A DNA stretch of 64,000 nt from an uncultured Bacteroidales bacterium (GTDB taxonomy: Bacteria; Bacteroidota; Bacteroidia; Bacteroidales; Muribaculaceae), in the NCBI GenBank assembly GCA_902762385.1, contig CACWNQ010000001.1, positions 1-64,000 of the forward strand, read 5' to 3'. Position numbers and translations under genes: made by a program. The first letter of the stretch is position 1. Each line of letters begins with the position of its first letter. This document shows, piece by piece, positions 51,205-60,311 of the stretch. The notes beneath the pieces are model-generated. The model was not told the DNA's origin and did not search any database. It saw nothing but the letters and a program-made list of their open reading frames with translations.

Positions 51205-52788
51205 ATGAAAAAAATTTTACTTTCGATGTGCGCCCTGGCATTGTGCGGAGCATCAGTTTTTGCTCAGGGAACACTGACTGTTGCCGACAATCAGGCAACA
51301 AACTCAAAAGTGCCCATCAACACTTTGTGGTATGATGCAGCTGGTACTATCTCACAAGTGATTTATCCTGCCGAAATGCTTGAGGACCTGCAGGGAACAA
51401 AAATCACTGCACTGAAGTTTTACGTCAGTGGCAATGGCACTCAGATTTCTCAAGGTGCCTACGATGTGTCGTTAGGTATCACAGAGCAGACACAATTTGA
51501 AACAGCTACTGCTATCACTGGTCTTACTGTTGTAAAGACAGGTCAAGTGGCACCCGAGAAGGGAACTACCGAGTTGGAGATTATCTTTGACGACCCATTC
51601 GATTATGAAGGCGGTAACCTGGTGCTTGAGACTAAGGTGACTACTGGTGGTGGTTATGGAACTTCTTACTTTTATGGTGAGAACAATACTCTTAAATTAT
51701 CGTTCTCACGTAGCGACATTTTTGGTTTCGTGCCCAAGACCACTTTCACCTATGAGACTGAAACTGCCGACTATGCAGTGAAGGTTTCTCCCGAAGCTCT
51801 TGACTTTGGAAGAATCAACATTGACGCCAACAAGACTATGGAGATTACTGTTAAGAATCGTGGCAACAACGCCGTGACTCCAGTTGTTGAGGGTCTTGCT
51901 GCTCCTTTCAGCACAACCTATGCTCCTACAGAGATTGCTAAGAATGAGCAAGTTGTTATCCCAGTTAAGTTTGCACCTACTGAGATTGCCGACTACAATA
52001 CTACCTTTACAATTAACTGTGGTGAGGCTGGCACTACCGAAGTTACCTTGAAGGCTGTTGCTGTTAATGAGGTTGAACTCACCATTTGCGATGGTAGCAT
52101 TAACGATCAGTATTTCCCCATCTATGGTTACTACATGGATAACGTGGGCACAAGATCACAGATGCTTTATCCTGCCGAGAAGCTTGCCCCTGTTGCAGGC
52201 TATAAGATTACTGGTATTAAGTTCTATCCAACAGCTGCTATGGGATTCACCAGTGGCGCTACTGAGTTGAGTCTTAAGGTTACCGATGAGACCGAGTATG
52301 TTACTGAGTCGGCAATCGCTGTTCCATCAAACCTCGTTACTGATCTCACCGCCGTAGCTACTACTGAGCTTGCAGGTGGCGCCGAGGTTCTTGAGTACGT
52401 TTTCACCGTGCCATTCCTTTATGAGGGTGGCAACTTGGCCGTTCAGACGCTTTGCACCGTTAAGGGTAATTGGTCAAGAACTTACTTCCATGGTGAGGAG
52501 CAGAGTGTTCCTACGGCTACTTGCTACTGGGGTGGCGAAGGCTACAACATCACATCGGCTTTCTTGCCTAAGATGACTATCGTTTATTCTAAGGCCACTT
52601 CACAGGATGTTGTTGCTGGCGACGTTAACGGCGATGGTTTTGTAACAAGCGCCGACATTACTGCTCTCTACACATTCCTCCTCAGTGGTGATGATTCTGA
52701 CATCGTTAATGGTGACCAAAATAATGATGGTGACATCACTTCAGCTGATGTAACAACTGTTTATGGCATTCTTTTGAACGCTAAATAA
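51205..52788 (+). CDS. Secreted beta-sandwich protein with dockerin-like tail
   Basis: A 527-residue protein: signal peptide (1-20, ending VFA); two related beta domains (~25-185 and ~300-455) that each contain WYDAAGTISQVIYPAEMLEDLQG-like or YYMDNVGTRSQMLYPAEKLAPVAG segments and end in ...YEGGNL(V/A)L/VQT..., so they are an internal duplication; an ASPM-SPD-2-Hydin-like Ig domain between them (~190-280, VSPEALDFGRINIDANKTMEITVKN); and a dockerin-like module (GDVNGDGFVTSADITALYTFLLSGD, GDQNNDGDITSADVTTVYGILLN). Function unknown; likely surface-exposed. Confidence 0.83.
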   Translation: MKKILLSMCALALCGASVFAQGTLTVADNQATNSKVPINTLWYDAAGTISQVIYPAEMLEDLQGTKITALKFYVSGNGTQISQGAYDVSLGITEQTQFETATAITGLTVVKTGQVAPEKGTTELEIIFDDPFDYEGGNLVLETKVTTGGGYGTSYFYGENNTLKLSFSRSDIFGFVPKTTFTYETETADYAVKVSPEALDFGRINIDANKTMEITVKNRGNNAVTPVVEGLAAPFSTTYAPTEIAKNEQVVIPVKFAPTEIADYNTTFTINCGEAGTTEVTLKAVAVNEVELTICDGSINDQYFPIYGYYMDNVGTRSQMLYPAEKLAPVAGYKITGIKFYPTAAMGFTSGATELSLKVTDETEYVTESAIAVPSNLVTDLTAVATTELAGGAEVLEYVFTVPFLYEGGNLAVQTLCTVKGNWSRTYFHGEEQSVPTATCYWGGEGYNITSAFLPKMTIVYSKATSQDVVAGDVNGDGFVTSADITALYTFLLSGDDSDIVNGDQNNDGDITSADVTTVYGILLNAK

Positions 52789-52895
52789 AAAAATCACAAC
52801 ATTTATTAAGAGCGACTGCTCGCCAGTTTTTTTTCAATTTATTATTTATTAGTCACAAGTCACAGAGCAATCAATCAAAATAAATGTTACGCTAT

Positions 52896-52929
52896 AAGGC
52901 GGACTTCTGGAAGCAGAGGCCCGCCTTTT
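52896..52929 (+). terminator. Terminator of the beta-sandwich protein gene
   Basis: AAGGCGG-A-CTTCTG pairs with CAGAGG-C-CCGCCTT around GAAG (with wobble pairs), then TT. Confidence 0.75.
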
Positions 52930-53030
52930 AGATTGAGCAAGCTGTAATGACCGAACAATTACATAATGGTTGCAATGCAATAGTGTGTTGCATTTAACTC
53001 ACATTATTTGTTAAATCTTCAGCTCAAGAT

Positions 53031-53061
53031 TTTGTTGTTAGTTGCAGAAGTAGTATTTTTG
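53031..53061 (+). promoter_or_regulatory. Promoter of tgt
   Basis: TTTG, a 19 bp spacer and TATTTTTG. The -7 box ends 19 nt before the ATG, giving a very short leader. Confidence 0.7.
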
Positions 53062-53080
53062 TGGGTTAAAAACATGAATT

Positions 53081-54211
53081 ATGGACTACAAAGTAGTAGC
53101 TACAAATAAAGACACTAAGGCTCGCGCAGGTGTAATTACCACCGATCATGGCGAGATTTTGACTCCTATTTTTATGCCCGTGGGCACTGTGGGCAGCGTG
53201 AAGGCCGTGCACATGAGCGAACTTAAGGAAGATATCAAGGCTCAGATTATTCTGGGTAACACCTATCATCTTTATCTGCGCCCCGGCATGGATATCATTG
53301 AGCGTGCTGGTGGGTTGCATAAGTTCAACAGTTGGGATCGCCCCATTCTTACCGATAGTGGCGGTTTCCAAGTGTTCTCACTCAGCGAGAATCGTAAACT
53401 TAAGGAGGAGGGCGTTACCTTTCGAAGTCACATCGACGGCTCAAAGCACCTGTTCACTCCCGAAAAGGTGGTCGACATTCAGCGCAGCATCGGCAGCGAC
53501 ATAATGATGGCACTCGACGAGTGCCCTCCAGGCACTAGCGATTATCGTTATAGTGAGAAGTCGTTGCGACTCACTCAGCAATGGCTAGAACGAGGATGGA
53601 AACATTTTAACGAGACCCAGCCACGCTACGGTCACAGTCAGGCTTTCTTCCCCATTGTTCAAGGCTGTACCTATGAAGACCTGCGTCGCGACGCAGCCAA
53701 GCATGTTGCCGACCTGGGAGCCGAGGGTAACGCCATAGGCGGACTTGCTGTGGGCGAGCCAGTGGAGGTGATGTATGAGATGATTGAGGTTGTGAACGAG
53801 ATATTGCCCGAAGACCGTCCTCGCTACCTGATGGGTGTGGGCACTCCAGCCAATATGCTCGAAGCAATTGACCGCGGTGTGGACATGATGGATTGCGTGA
53901 TGCCCACCCGCAATGGTCGCAACGGCATGCTCTTCACTCAGCACGGTATAATGAACATGCGAAACAAGAAGTGGGCCGACGACTTCTCGCCACTACAGGA
54001 AGATGGGGCTTCGGTTGTAGACCGTGTGTATAGTAAGGCCTATGTTCGTCATTTGTTCATCGCTCAGGAACTGCTTGCCATGCAAATTGCCAGCATCCAT
54101 AACTTAGCATTCTATTTGTGGCTCATGGGTGAGGCCCGAAAACACATTATTGAAGGTGATTTCAAGACTTGGAAGACTGCAATGGTTGAACGTGTGACAC
54201 GACGATTATAA
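53081..54211 (+). CDS. tgt: tRNA-guanine transglycosylase without the zinc cysteines
   Basis: Exchanges guanine 34 for a queuosine precursor or queuine in tRNAs with GUN anticodons. The 376-residue protein has TDSGGFQVFSL, MALDECPPG, PIVQGCTYEDLR, GGLAVGEP, VMPTRNGRNGMLFTQHG and the C-terminal SIHNLAFYLWLM. The usual zinc ligands (C-x-C-x2-C before the YSRAYLRHL block) are replaced: here the block reads GASVVDRVYSKAYVRHLF, with no cysteines, though the His is kept. The permease gene begins 23 nt downstream. Confidence 0.93.
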   Translation: MDYKVVATNKDTKARAGVITTDHGEILTPIFMPVGTVGSVKAVHMSELKEDIKAQIILGNTYHLYLRPGMDIIERAGGLHKFNSWDRPILTDSGGFQVFSLSENRKLKEEGVTFRSHIDGSKHLFTPEKVVDIQRSIGSDIMMALDECPPGTSDYRYSEKSLRLTQQWLERGWKHFNETQPRYGHSQAFFPIVQGCTYEDLRRDAAKHVADLGAEGNAIGGLAVGEPVEVMYEMIEVVNEILPEDRPRYLMGVGTPANMLEAIDRGVDMMDCVMPTRNGRNGMLFTQHGIMNMRNKKWADDFSPLQEDGASVVDRVYSKAYVRHLFIAQELLAMQIASIHNLAFYLWLMGEARKHIIEGDFKTWKTAMVERVTRRL

Positions 54212-54234
54212 TAAGTATGAAGTGAGAAGATATT

Positions 54235-55560
54235 ATGGGAATAACCAGGAGGTTCAAAAAGGGTTCTGATTCTCTGCTTCAAAACAATGACAAGCAGTGG
54301 GAACTGATAAATGAGGGCACAAGCAGTGTGCGCTCCGACTATGATTTCACCCAAATGGTAATTCCAAAACTCCAGGCCGAGGACTTTCAAGAGACTGCCG
54401 ACTTGATTCCTCCCATTTCTGCTGATGCTGAGACTCTCAACGACAAACCAGCAACTGATGATAAAGAACGCAATAAGGCTCGCAAGCCATGGATTAAGCA
54501 CTTCGATGCTTATATCATGAAAAAGTTCTTGGGAACATTTGTTTTTGCCATTTTGCTGCTGCTAGCCATCGTGATAGTGTTTGACATCAACGAGAAACTG
54601 GATGCTATGCTCACAGCTCCGCTTAAGGAAACAGTGTTTAAGTACTTCTTGAACTTCTTGCCCTATTTTGCCAACCAGTTCGCACCGTTATTTGTGTTCA
54701 TAACTGTGATTTTCTTCACATCGAAGCTTGCCGACCATAGCGAGATAATAGCGATGTTGTCGAGTGGCATAAGCTTTAAGCGACTTTTGGTACCTTACTT
54801 GTGGAGTGCTTCAATCATTGCCGTGTTCACGCTGGTGCTTGCGCTCTATATAATTCCGCCAGCTAATGTGAAACGAATAGAATATACCAACCAGTGGGTG
54901 AAAAATAAGCGTGTAGACTTTGGCGACAACATTCAGCTTCAGGTAAAGCCAGGGGTGATGGCCTACTTGTCGCGATATGACAACACCACTAAGCGTGGAT
55001 TCCGTTTCACAATGGAGCAGTTCGACGGCAATCGACTGGTGTCGCGAGTTACAGCTCAGGATGTGCGTTACGACACACTGGGACGGTGGGCGCTCAATGA
55101 TTATACCATTAGAAAGTTTGATGGCTTGAAAGAAACACTTACTCGTGGGTCGAAGATTGACACAATGCTCAATGTCGAGCCTCGCGATTTCCTCATCTCG
55201 AAGAACGACCAGGAAATGCTGACGTCGCCCGAATTGCGTCATTACATCAACAAGCAGAAAGCACGTGGTGTGGCCAATCTGCAGCAGTTTGAACTTGAGT
55301 ATGAGAAGCGGTTTGCTATGACTGCTGCAGCATTCATCCTGACGGTAATAGGACTGTCGCTCTCGTCACGCAAAGTGCGTGGAGGAATGGGTATCAACAT
55401 TGGTATAGGACTGATGCTAAGTTTCTCCTATATCCTGTTTATGACAGTGACCCAGACCTTTGCCATTAGCGGTTACACATCGCCTCGCTTGGCGATGTGG
55501 ATTCCTAACATTATCTACACGATTATCGCAATTGTGCTTTATCGCCGTGCCGCACGATAA
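54235..55560 (+). CDS. LptF/LptG-type (YjgP/YjgQ) permease
   Basis: A 441-residue inner-membrane component of lipopolysaccharide export. The family core begins near residue 84 (PWIKHFDAYIMKKFLGTF) with hydrophobic segments near 98-120, 135-165, 185-208 and three at the C-terminus, and a periplasmic beta-jellyroll between (IQLQVKPGVMAYLSRYD). Residues 1-83 are a hydrophilic, probably disordered extension not expected in this family; an ATG at residue 41 would shorten it, but no start exists close to the core. The tgt-permease order is common in Bacteroidota. Confidence 0.9.
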   Translation: MGITRRFKKGSDSLLQNNDKQWELINEGTSSVRSDYDFTQMVIPKLQAEDFQETADLIPPISADAETLNDKPATDDKERNKARKPWIKHFDAYIMKKFLGTFVFAILLLLAIVIVFDINEKLDAMLTAPLKETVFKYFLNFLPYFANQFAPLFVFITVIFFTSKLADHSEIIAMLSSGISFKRLLVPYLWSASIIAVFTLVLALYIIPPANVKRIEYTNQWVKNKRVDFGDNIQLQVKPGVMAYLSRYDNTTKRGFRFTMEQFDGNRLVSRVTAQDVRYDTLGRWALNDYTIRKFDGLKETLTRGSKIDTMLNVEPRDFLISKNDQEMLTSPELRHYINKQKARGVANLQQFELEYEKRFAMTAAAFILTVIGLSLSSRKVRGGMGINIGIGLMLSFSYILFMTVTQTFAISGYTSPRLAMWIPNIIYTIIAIVLYRRAAR

Positions 55561-55576
55561 AGGTGAAATCTAATAA

Positions 55577-56293
55577 TTAAAGGCTGATGGCTGCTTCTAA
55601 AGCCAGCTTCATCATTGTGCGGAAGCTCGTCTGGCGTTCTTCGGCACTCATTGCTGTGAAGTCAACCAGCGAATCGCTAATGGTGAGCAGACATGCAGCA
55701 CCTTTTCCCATGACCTTGGCATTCTGGAATAAAGCAAAGCTTTCCATCTCAACACAATCCACTCCTGTGCGCTCTCTCAATTTTTGCCAGGGCTCGCTGT
55801 TAGGACCACCATAGAAAACATCGCTGGAATACACTTTGCATGGAGTGCACTTGATGTTAAGTTCTTGAGCTTTAGATATAATTGTTTCGTTGATATGCTT
55901 GCTGGGGAGCAATTCATGACTAGTTTCACCATTGTGCACTTGAGCATAGGATGAAGTGCTGTAGGCCGAGCTGGCAAGAACCACGTCGCTAACCTTCAAA
56001 TCGCTGCTATAGCTTCCTGCCGACCCAATGCGGATAATGTTTTCAACATCATAAAACTGGAAAAGTTCATGACTATAGATTCCTATGCTAGGCATGCCCA
56101 TACCACTAGCCATGACTGATACAGCTACACCATTGTAGGTGCCAGTGAAGCCTAACACGTTTCTTACAGAAGTGACTAGTTGAGGGTTGTCGAGGAAATT
56201 CTCGGCGATAAACTTTGCACGCAAGGGGTCACCAGGCATGAGAACTGTTTTTGCAAATGCCCCTTTGACAGCATTGATGTGAGGAGTTGACAT
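55577..56293 (-). CDS. deoD: Purine-nucleoside phosphorylase, DeoD type
   Basis: Phosphorolysis of purine (deoxy)nucleosides. The 238-residue protein has MPGDPLRAKFIAENFL, NVLGFTGTYNG, VMASGMGMPSIGIYSHEL, RIGSAGSY and VDCVEMESFALF, with DSL near residue 208 in place of the DeoD catalytic Asp region. Length and motifs match the hexameric bacterial class. Confidence 0.95.
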   Translation of the reverse strand: MSTPHINAVKGAFAKTVLMPGDPLRAKFIAENFLDNPQLVTSVRNVLGFTGTYNGVAVSVMASGMGMPSIGIYSHELFQFYDVENIIRIGSAGSYSSDLKVSDVVLASSAYSTSSYAQVHNGETSHELLPSKHINETIISKAQELNIKCTPCKVYSSDVFYGGPNSEPWQKLRERTGVDCVEMESFALFQNAKVMGKGAACLLTISDSLVDFTAMSAEERQTSFRTMMKLALEAAISL

Positions 56294-56368
56294 AAGTGAT
56301 GAGAGTTTTTATTATATGTTAAACAATTGATCTTTTACTAAATTATAGATGTGTGTCGAGCCGATGTG

Positions 56369-57853
56369 TTATTTCTTTTTCTTCCTCTTGGCCTCATATT
56401 CACGGAATACTCGGTAGGCATTCTCAACCTGACGCACATAGTTGATGGTCTCAGTTCCACGACAGTAGCCGTAGCTGCACACTGGGTCGTTGTAGAACTC
56501 GGGATGAGTCTTCCACAGCAAGGCTTCCTCAACATTAGAATACCACACTTTTGAGTCCTTGCCATATTTTTGCGCCAGTTTCATGGCATCAACAATGTGT
56601 CCCATGCCAGCATTGTAGGAACCAAGAGTAAATCGCAGGCGCTCGGCGCTATTGGGTATGTAGCTCTGCAAGAACTTGTTGGTTTTAGATATAACAAGGC
56701 TTGCCACATATACGCTCTTCTCAGGGTCTTTAAGGTCTTCGGTTGTGAAGCCATAACTGGCGGCAGTGCTAGGCATTACTTGCATCAAGCCTTGAGCATC
56801 GGCCCACGACACTGCTTGAGGATTGAAGTTCGACTCAACATAGGCTACTGCTGCTAGCAGCGTCCATTCAACTCCTGCTGTAGCGGCGTATTTCTTGAAG
56901 AGTTGGTCATAGGCCGAGATGTCACCTTCCTTGCGTGAATAAATCTTGTTGAGGTCTTTCTCAGTTTCAGGGTTTTTCGATTGCTCGATTATGCTAGTGA
57001 GCGAGTCGCTCAGCGCCTTCATTGAGTCGATGTGGTGCTTGTTCATCTCGAAATATCGCTGCTTGATTTCTCGGGCACGTGCAATTGTGTTGTCGTTCTT
57101 TGACCAAGAGTTGATGGTGTCGGCAAGCCATTTCCAGTCTTTGCCCACAGCCCATGACGAGCGTTGAGGGAATCCCACTTTCAGGCTTATGTTGATGCTG
57201 TCGTTATAGGTTTTGTTGATTTGGGCGATATCGCTGTCGGCAATTGTGAAAGGCAATCGACCACTGGCTACCATGTCGATTAAATCCTCGCTTATCAGGG
57301 AGTCGTTGTCGATGGCATGAATCTTGATGCCGCCACCTATCTCACTGTCAAGGTTGCGCAGACGTGCTTCATAGTTAGAGCCATGAATCACATAAACGTC
57401 CTTGTCGATAAGTTGTGTGACGTTGTTGATGGTATCTTTGCCCTCTTTCTGCACAAGCACTTGGTATGTCTCGTTTTGAGCTCCACAGTGAATAACATGC
57501 TGCTTATACTCGGCAGTTATTGGAATTTCATAGGCCGCTACATGCACTTTGTTGTTTTCGACATAGGCAATGAGCTCTTTCATGCTGGTGGCTACATGGA
57601 ACTTAATGCCCATCTTGTTCTCTCGGGCAAAAGCGCATATGCGCTCGTAGTCATAACCTAATGTGTCGCCCTTTAAGATAAAGAAACTTGCGGGGCTGTA
57701 GATGGTGCCAACAACAAGTGTGTCGGGGAAATCGTGCCTAACAGTTATCGTGGGCAAAGTCTCCGACTTGCTCATCGGCGATTGCTCGTTCTTGTTATTG
57801 CAAGATGTTAATACGAGCAATGTAATTACTATGAACAACTTAAATAATCTCAT
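56369..57853 (-). CDS. MltF-like lytic transglycosylase lipoprotein
   Basis: A 494-residue lipoprotein (lipobox LLVLTSCNN) with a solute-binding-protein-like domain (residues ~40-280; YDYERICAFARENKMGIKF, FTIADSDIAQIN) followed by an SLT lytic transglycosylase domain (~310-490; VAYVESNFNPQAVSWADAQGLMQVMPSTAASYG, with catalytic Glu in VES, and SYNAGMGHI). It cleaves peptidoglycan at the outer-membrane inner face. The start giving MRLFKLFIV is preferred over an ATG six codons upstream. Confidence 0.93.
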   Translation of the reverse strand: MRLFKLFIVITLLVLTSCNNKNEQSPMSKSETLPTITVRHDFPDTLVVGTIYSPASFFILKGDTLGYDYERICAFARENKMGIKFHVATSMKELIAYVENNKVHVAAYEIPITAEYKQHVIHCGAQNETYQVLVQKEGKDTINNVTQLIDKDVYVIHGSNYEARLRNLDSEIGGGIKIHAIDNDSLISEDLIDMVASGRLPFTIADSDIAQINKTYNDSINISLKVGFPQRSSWAVGKDWKWLADTINSWSKNDNTIARAREIKQRYFEMNKHHIDSMKALSDSLTSIIEQSKNPETEKDLNKIYSRKEGDISAYDQLFKKYAATAGVEWTLLAAVAYVESNFNPQAVSWADAQGLMQVMPSTAASYGFTTEDLKDPEKSVYVASLVISKTNKFLQSYIPNSAERLRFTLGSYNAGMGHIVDAMKLAQKYGKDSKVWYSNVEEALLWKTHPEFYNDPVCSYGYCRGTETINYVRQVENAYRVFREYEAKRKKKK

Positions 57854-57895
57854 GGAATATTTGTTATTCAATGATATAACTATAAATAACGAGTA

Positions 57896-58762
57896 TTATT
57901 GTATTAATTCTACTATTTCAAGTAGTGTTAGGACTGCTGGGGCGACAAAAAGTAAACTGTCGATGCGGTCAAGAATGCCGCCGTGACCAGGAATCAGGTT
58001 TCCTGAGTCTTTCACACCAGCAGTGCGCTTTAGTAGTGATTCAAACAAGTCGCCCAAAGTTGCGGCAACCACCACTGTTATAGCCATTACAACCCATGTG
58101 TCGACACTGATCCATTGGTCAGGGCTAAGCTCCCTTGAGTTGAAGAATGAACCTATCGGCTCAACACATGCTATAAGGATGGCAGCAATGATGACAAAAG
58201 CAGCTCCTCCAATCACGCCTTCCCATGACTTCTTTGGACTGATGCGCTCAAAAAGACGATGTTTACCTATTGCACAGCCTACCAGGAAGGCGCCAGTGTC
58301 GTAAAGCCAAATGAAAATGAACATGGCAAGCACAATTCGGGGAGAGTGATGCATTGCAATCATGCACATTGCCGACAATGGCAATGCCACATAAAGCAGT
58401 GACGCCAATGATTGCCTCACGTCGGCTATAGCATTATGGGCAGGCAAGTAAAGCTGTAGGCTTAATCTTATTAAGAAATAGATTGCAAGTGGCACCAGCA
58501 ATAAGCCATTAACTTGCTGTGAATGATGATTGAGCAGCGTGAGCATCATTGCAACTCCTGCAGCGCAATCAAGAATGGTTATGTGCTTTGCAACTGGTTT
58601 ACCATCATGATTGAAAAGTCGCGATGCCTCGATCATGCCTAAAATTATAAAGCAAGAGACAAGGACTACAAACAGAATTTTGCTACTGTCCCACAGCAAT
58701 AAAGCTGCTACTATCAGTGCCACATATATGCCACCAAAAAGGGCCCTTTTAACTATATTCAT
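57896..58762 (-). CDS. cdsA: Phosphatidate cytidylyltransferase
   Basis: Makes CDP-diacylglycerol from CTP and phosphatidate for phospholipid synthesis. The 288-residue membrane protein has about eight hydrophobic segments and the CdsA signature near the C-terminus (SLLKRTAGVKDSGNLIPGHGGILDRIDSLLFVAP), with LYDTGAFLVGCAIGKHRLFERISPKKSWEG before it. A consensus promoter lies upstream. Confidence 0.96.
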   Translation of the reverse strand: MNIVKRALFGGIYVALIVAALLLWDSSKILFVVLVSCFIILGMIEASRLFNHDGKPVAKHITILDCAAGVAMMLTLLNHHSQQVNGLLLVPLAIYFLIRLSLQLYLPAHNAIADVRQSLASLLYVALPLSAMCMIAMHHSPRIVLAMFIFIWLYDTGAFLVGCAIGKHRLFERISPKKSWEGVIGGAAFVIIAAILIACVEPIGSFFNSRELSPDQWISVDTWVVMAITVVVAATLGDLFESLLKRTAGVKDSGNLIPGHGGILDRIDSLLFVAPAVLTLLEIVELIQ

Positions 58763-58796
58763 AGCAAATGATTTATCTTGGTTTTTATTTTGAATG

Positions 58797-58827
58797 CAAA
58801 ATTAGTGCAAGCCGAGTGAAATACAAA
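58797..58827 (-). promoter_or_regulatory. Promoter of cdsA
   Basis: On the minus strand, TTTG (58824-58827), a 19 bp spacer and TAATTTTG (58797-58804). Confidence 0.7.
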
Positions 58828-58931
58828 ATGAAAAGCGAAGTTTTTCATTTTTAATTCCTAGGCGCCACCTAATTTATCCACCATTACGCTTTTTTTGCAA
58901 GTTATACATCATGTGCTTTAACAAAAAGTAT

Positions 58932-58939
58932 TATCTTTG
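58932..58939 (+). promoter_or_regulatory. -7 element of rarA
   Basis: TATCTTTG lies 31 nt before the ATG. No TTTG at the usual distance. Confidence 0.45.
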
Positions 58940-58970
58940 TGTTTTAAATAGATATTAAAAGATTTCAACC

Positions 58971-60251
58971 ATGTATGAACCGCTGGCCGAGCGCATGAGA
59001 CCTAAATCGCTCGACGACTATATAGGACAGAAGCACCTTGTGGGCGAAGGGGCAGTGATACGCCGCATGATAGAGAGTGGAAACATCTCATCGTTTATCC
59101 TGTGGGGACCACCTGGAGTGGGTAAGACCACTCTTGCGCGCATAATTGCTGAACAAACTCAAGTTCCGTTCTACACTCTAAGTGCAGTGACTAGTGGTGT
59201 TAAGGAGGTGCGCGATGTGCTTGACCGTTGCCGTGCCGATGCTGGAAGCATCTTTACTAAGGGGCGACCAGTACTATTCATCGACGAGATTCATCGCTTC
59301 AACAAGTCTCAGCAGGACTCACTGCTTGGAGCCGTGGAAAAAGGCACTGTGACACTTATTGGTGCCACCACCGAGAACCCGTCGTTCGAAGTGATTCGTC
59401 CGTTACTTTCGCGCGCTCAAGTCTATGTGCTTGAGCTACTTAACAATGACGATCTGCTCGAGCTTCTCGACCGCGCCATAAAAAACGACCGAATCTTCAA
59501 AGACCGCGAGGTTAAGGTTGAGGAGACCGAGGCAATGCTGCGCTACAGTGGTGGCGATGCACGCAAACTGCTTAACATCCTTGACTTGATTTATCAGTCA
59601 CTCGATGCGCATGAGCCGTTTGTTATCAATGACAAGATTGTCACCGATCGCCTTCAGCAAAATCCTCTCGCCTTTGACAAGAACGGCGAGATGCACTACG
59701 ACATTATTTCGGCATTCATCAAGTCGATACGTGGCAGCGACCCAGACGCAGCCGTCTACTGGCTTGCACGACTAATAGCTGGCGGCGAAGATCCTAAGTT
59801 CATCGCACGTCGACTGTGCATCCTTGCTGCCGAGGACATTGGTCTAGCCAATCCTAACGCACTGTTGCTGGCTAACGCAACTTTCGACATCATCAATAAG
59901 ATAGGGTGGCCTGAGGGGCGCATTCCATTGAGCGAGTGCGCCATCTACTTGGCAACCAGCGAGAAGAGTAACAGTGCCTACCTTGCAATCGACGATGCTT
60001 TGCGGCTTGTAGAGCAAACTGGTAATCTTCCCGTTCCATTACACTTGCGCAACGCCCCCACAAAGCTCATGAAGGAGCTAGGTTATGGGGCTGATTATAA
60101 ATATGCCCACGATTTCCCTGGGCATTTCGTGAATCAGGATTACTTGCCCAAGGAGTTGAAAGATACTAAAATTTGGACTCCACAACCTCACACCGCTGCC
60201 GAAGCTAAACTCAAAGAAAGACAAGACAAGCGATGGGGGAATGATAAATAA
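58971..60251 (+). CDS. rarA: Replication-associated recombination protein A (RarA/MgsA)
   Basis: AAA+ ATPase acting at stalled replication forks. The 426-residue protein begins with the family N-terminus (PLAERMRPKSLDDYIGQKHLVG), Walker A LWGPPGVGKTTLARI, Walker B VLFIDEIHRFNKSQQDSLL, sensor 1 LIGATTENPSFEV, and the MgsA C-terminal tetramerisation region (IRGSDPDAAVYWLARLI, GYGADYKYAHDFP). Confidence 0.97.
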   Translation: MYEPLAERMRPKSLDDYIGQKHLVGEGAVIRRMIESGNISSFILWGPPGVGKTTLARIIAEQTQVPFYTLSAVTSGVKEVRDVLDRCRADAGSIFTKGRPVLFIDEIHRFNKSQQDSLLGAVEKGTVTLIGATTENPSFEVIRPLLSRAQVYVLELLNNDDLLELLDRAIKNDRIFKDREVKVEETEAMLRYSGGDARKLLNILDLIYQSLDAHEPFVINDKIVTDRLQQNPLAFDKNGEMHYDIISAFIKSIRGSDPDAAVYWLARLIAGGEDPKFIARRLCILAAEDIGLANPNALLLANATFDIINKIGWPEGRIPLSECAIYLATSEKSNSAYLAIDDALRLVEQTGNLPVPLHLRNAPTKLMKELGYGADYKYAHDFPGHFVNQDYLPKELKDTKIWTPQPHTAAEAKLKERQDKRWGNDK

Positions 60252-60298
60252 AAACAATAGCACCATCTCATGTGATTTTAAGATGGTGCCATTGTTTT
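60251..60298. terminator. Bidirectional terminator between rarA and the next convergent gene
   Basis: AAAACAAT-A-GCACCATCT pairs with AGATGGTGC-C-ATTGTTTT around a 12 nt loop (one mismatch). Confidence 0.85.
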
Positions 60299-60311
60299 GA
60301 AAAAGAGATGT

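Noticed and set aside
38395-52788. Similar DNA at the 3' ends of four genes as a mobile repeat
   Set aside because: The similarity follows the protein reading frame of the dockerin-like calcium loops and is explained by the shared domain.
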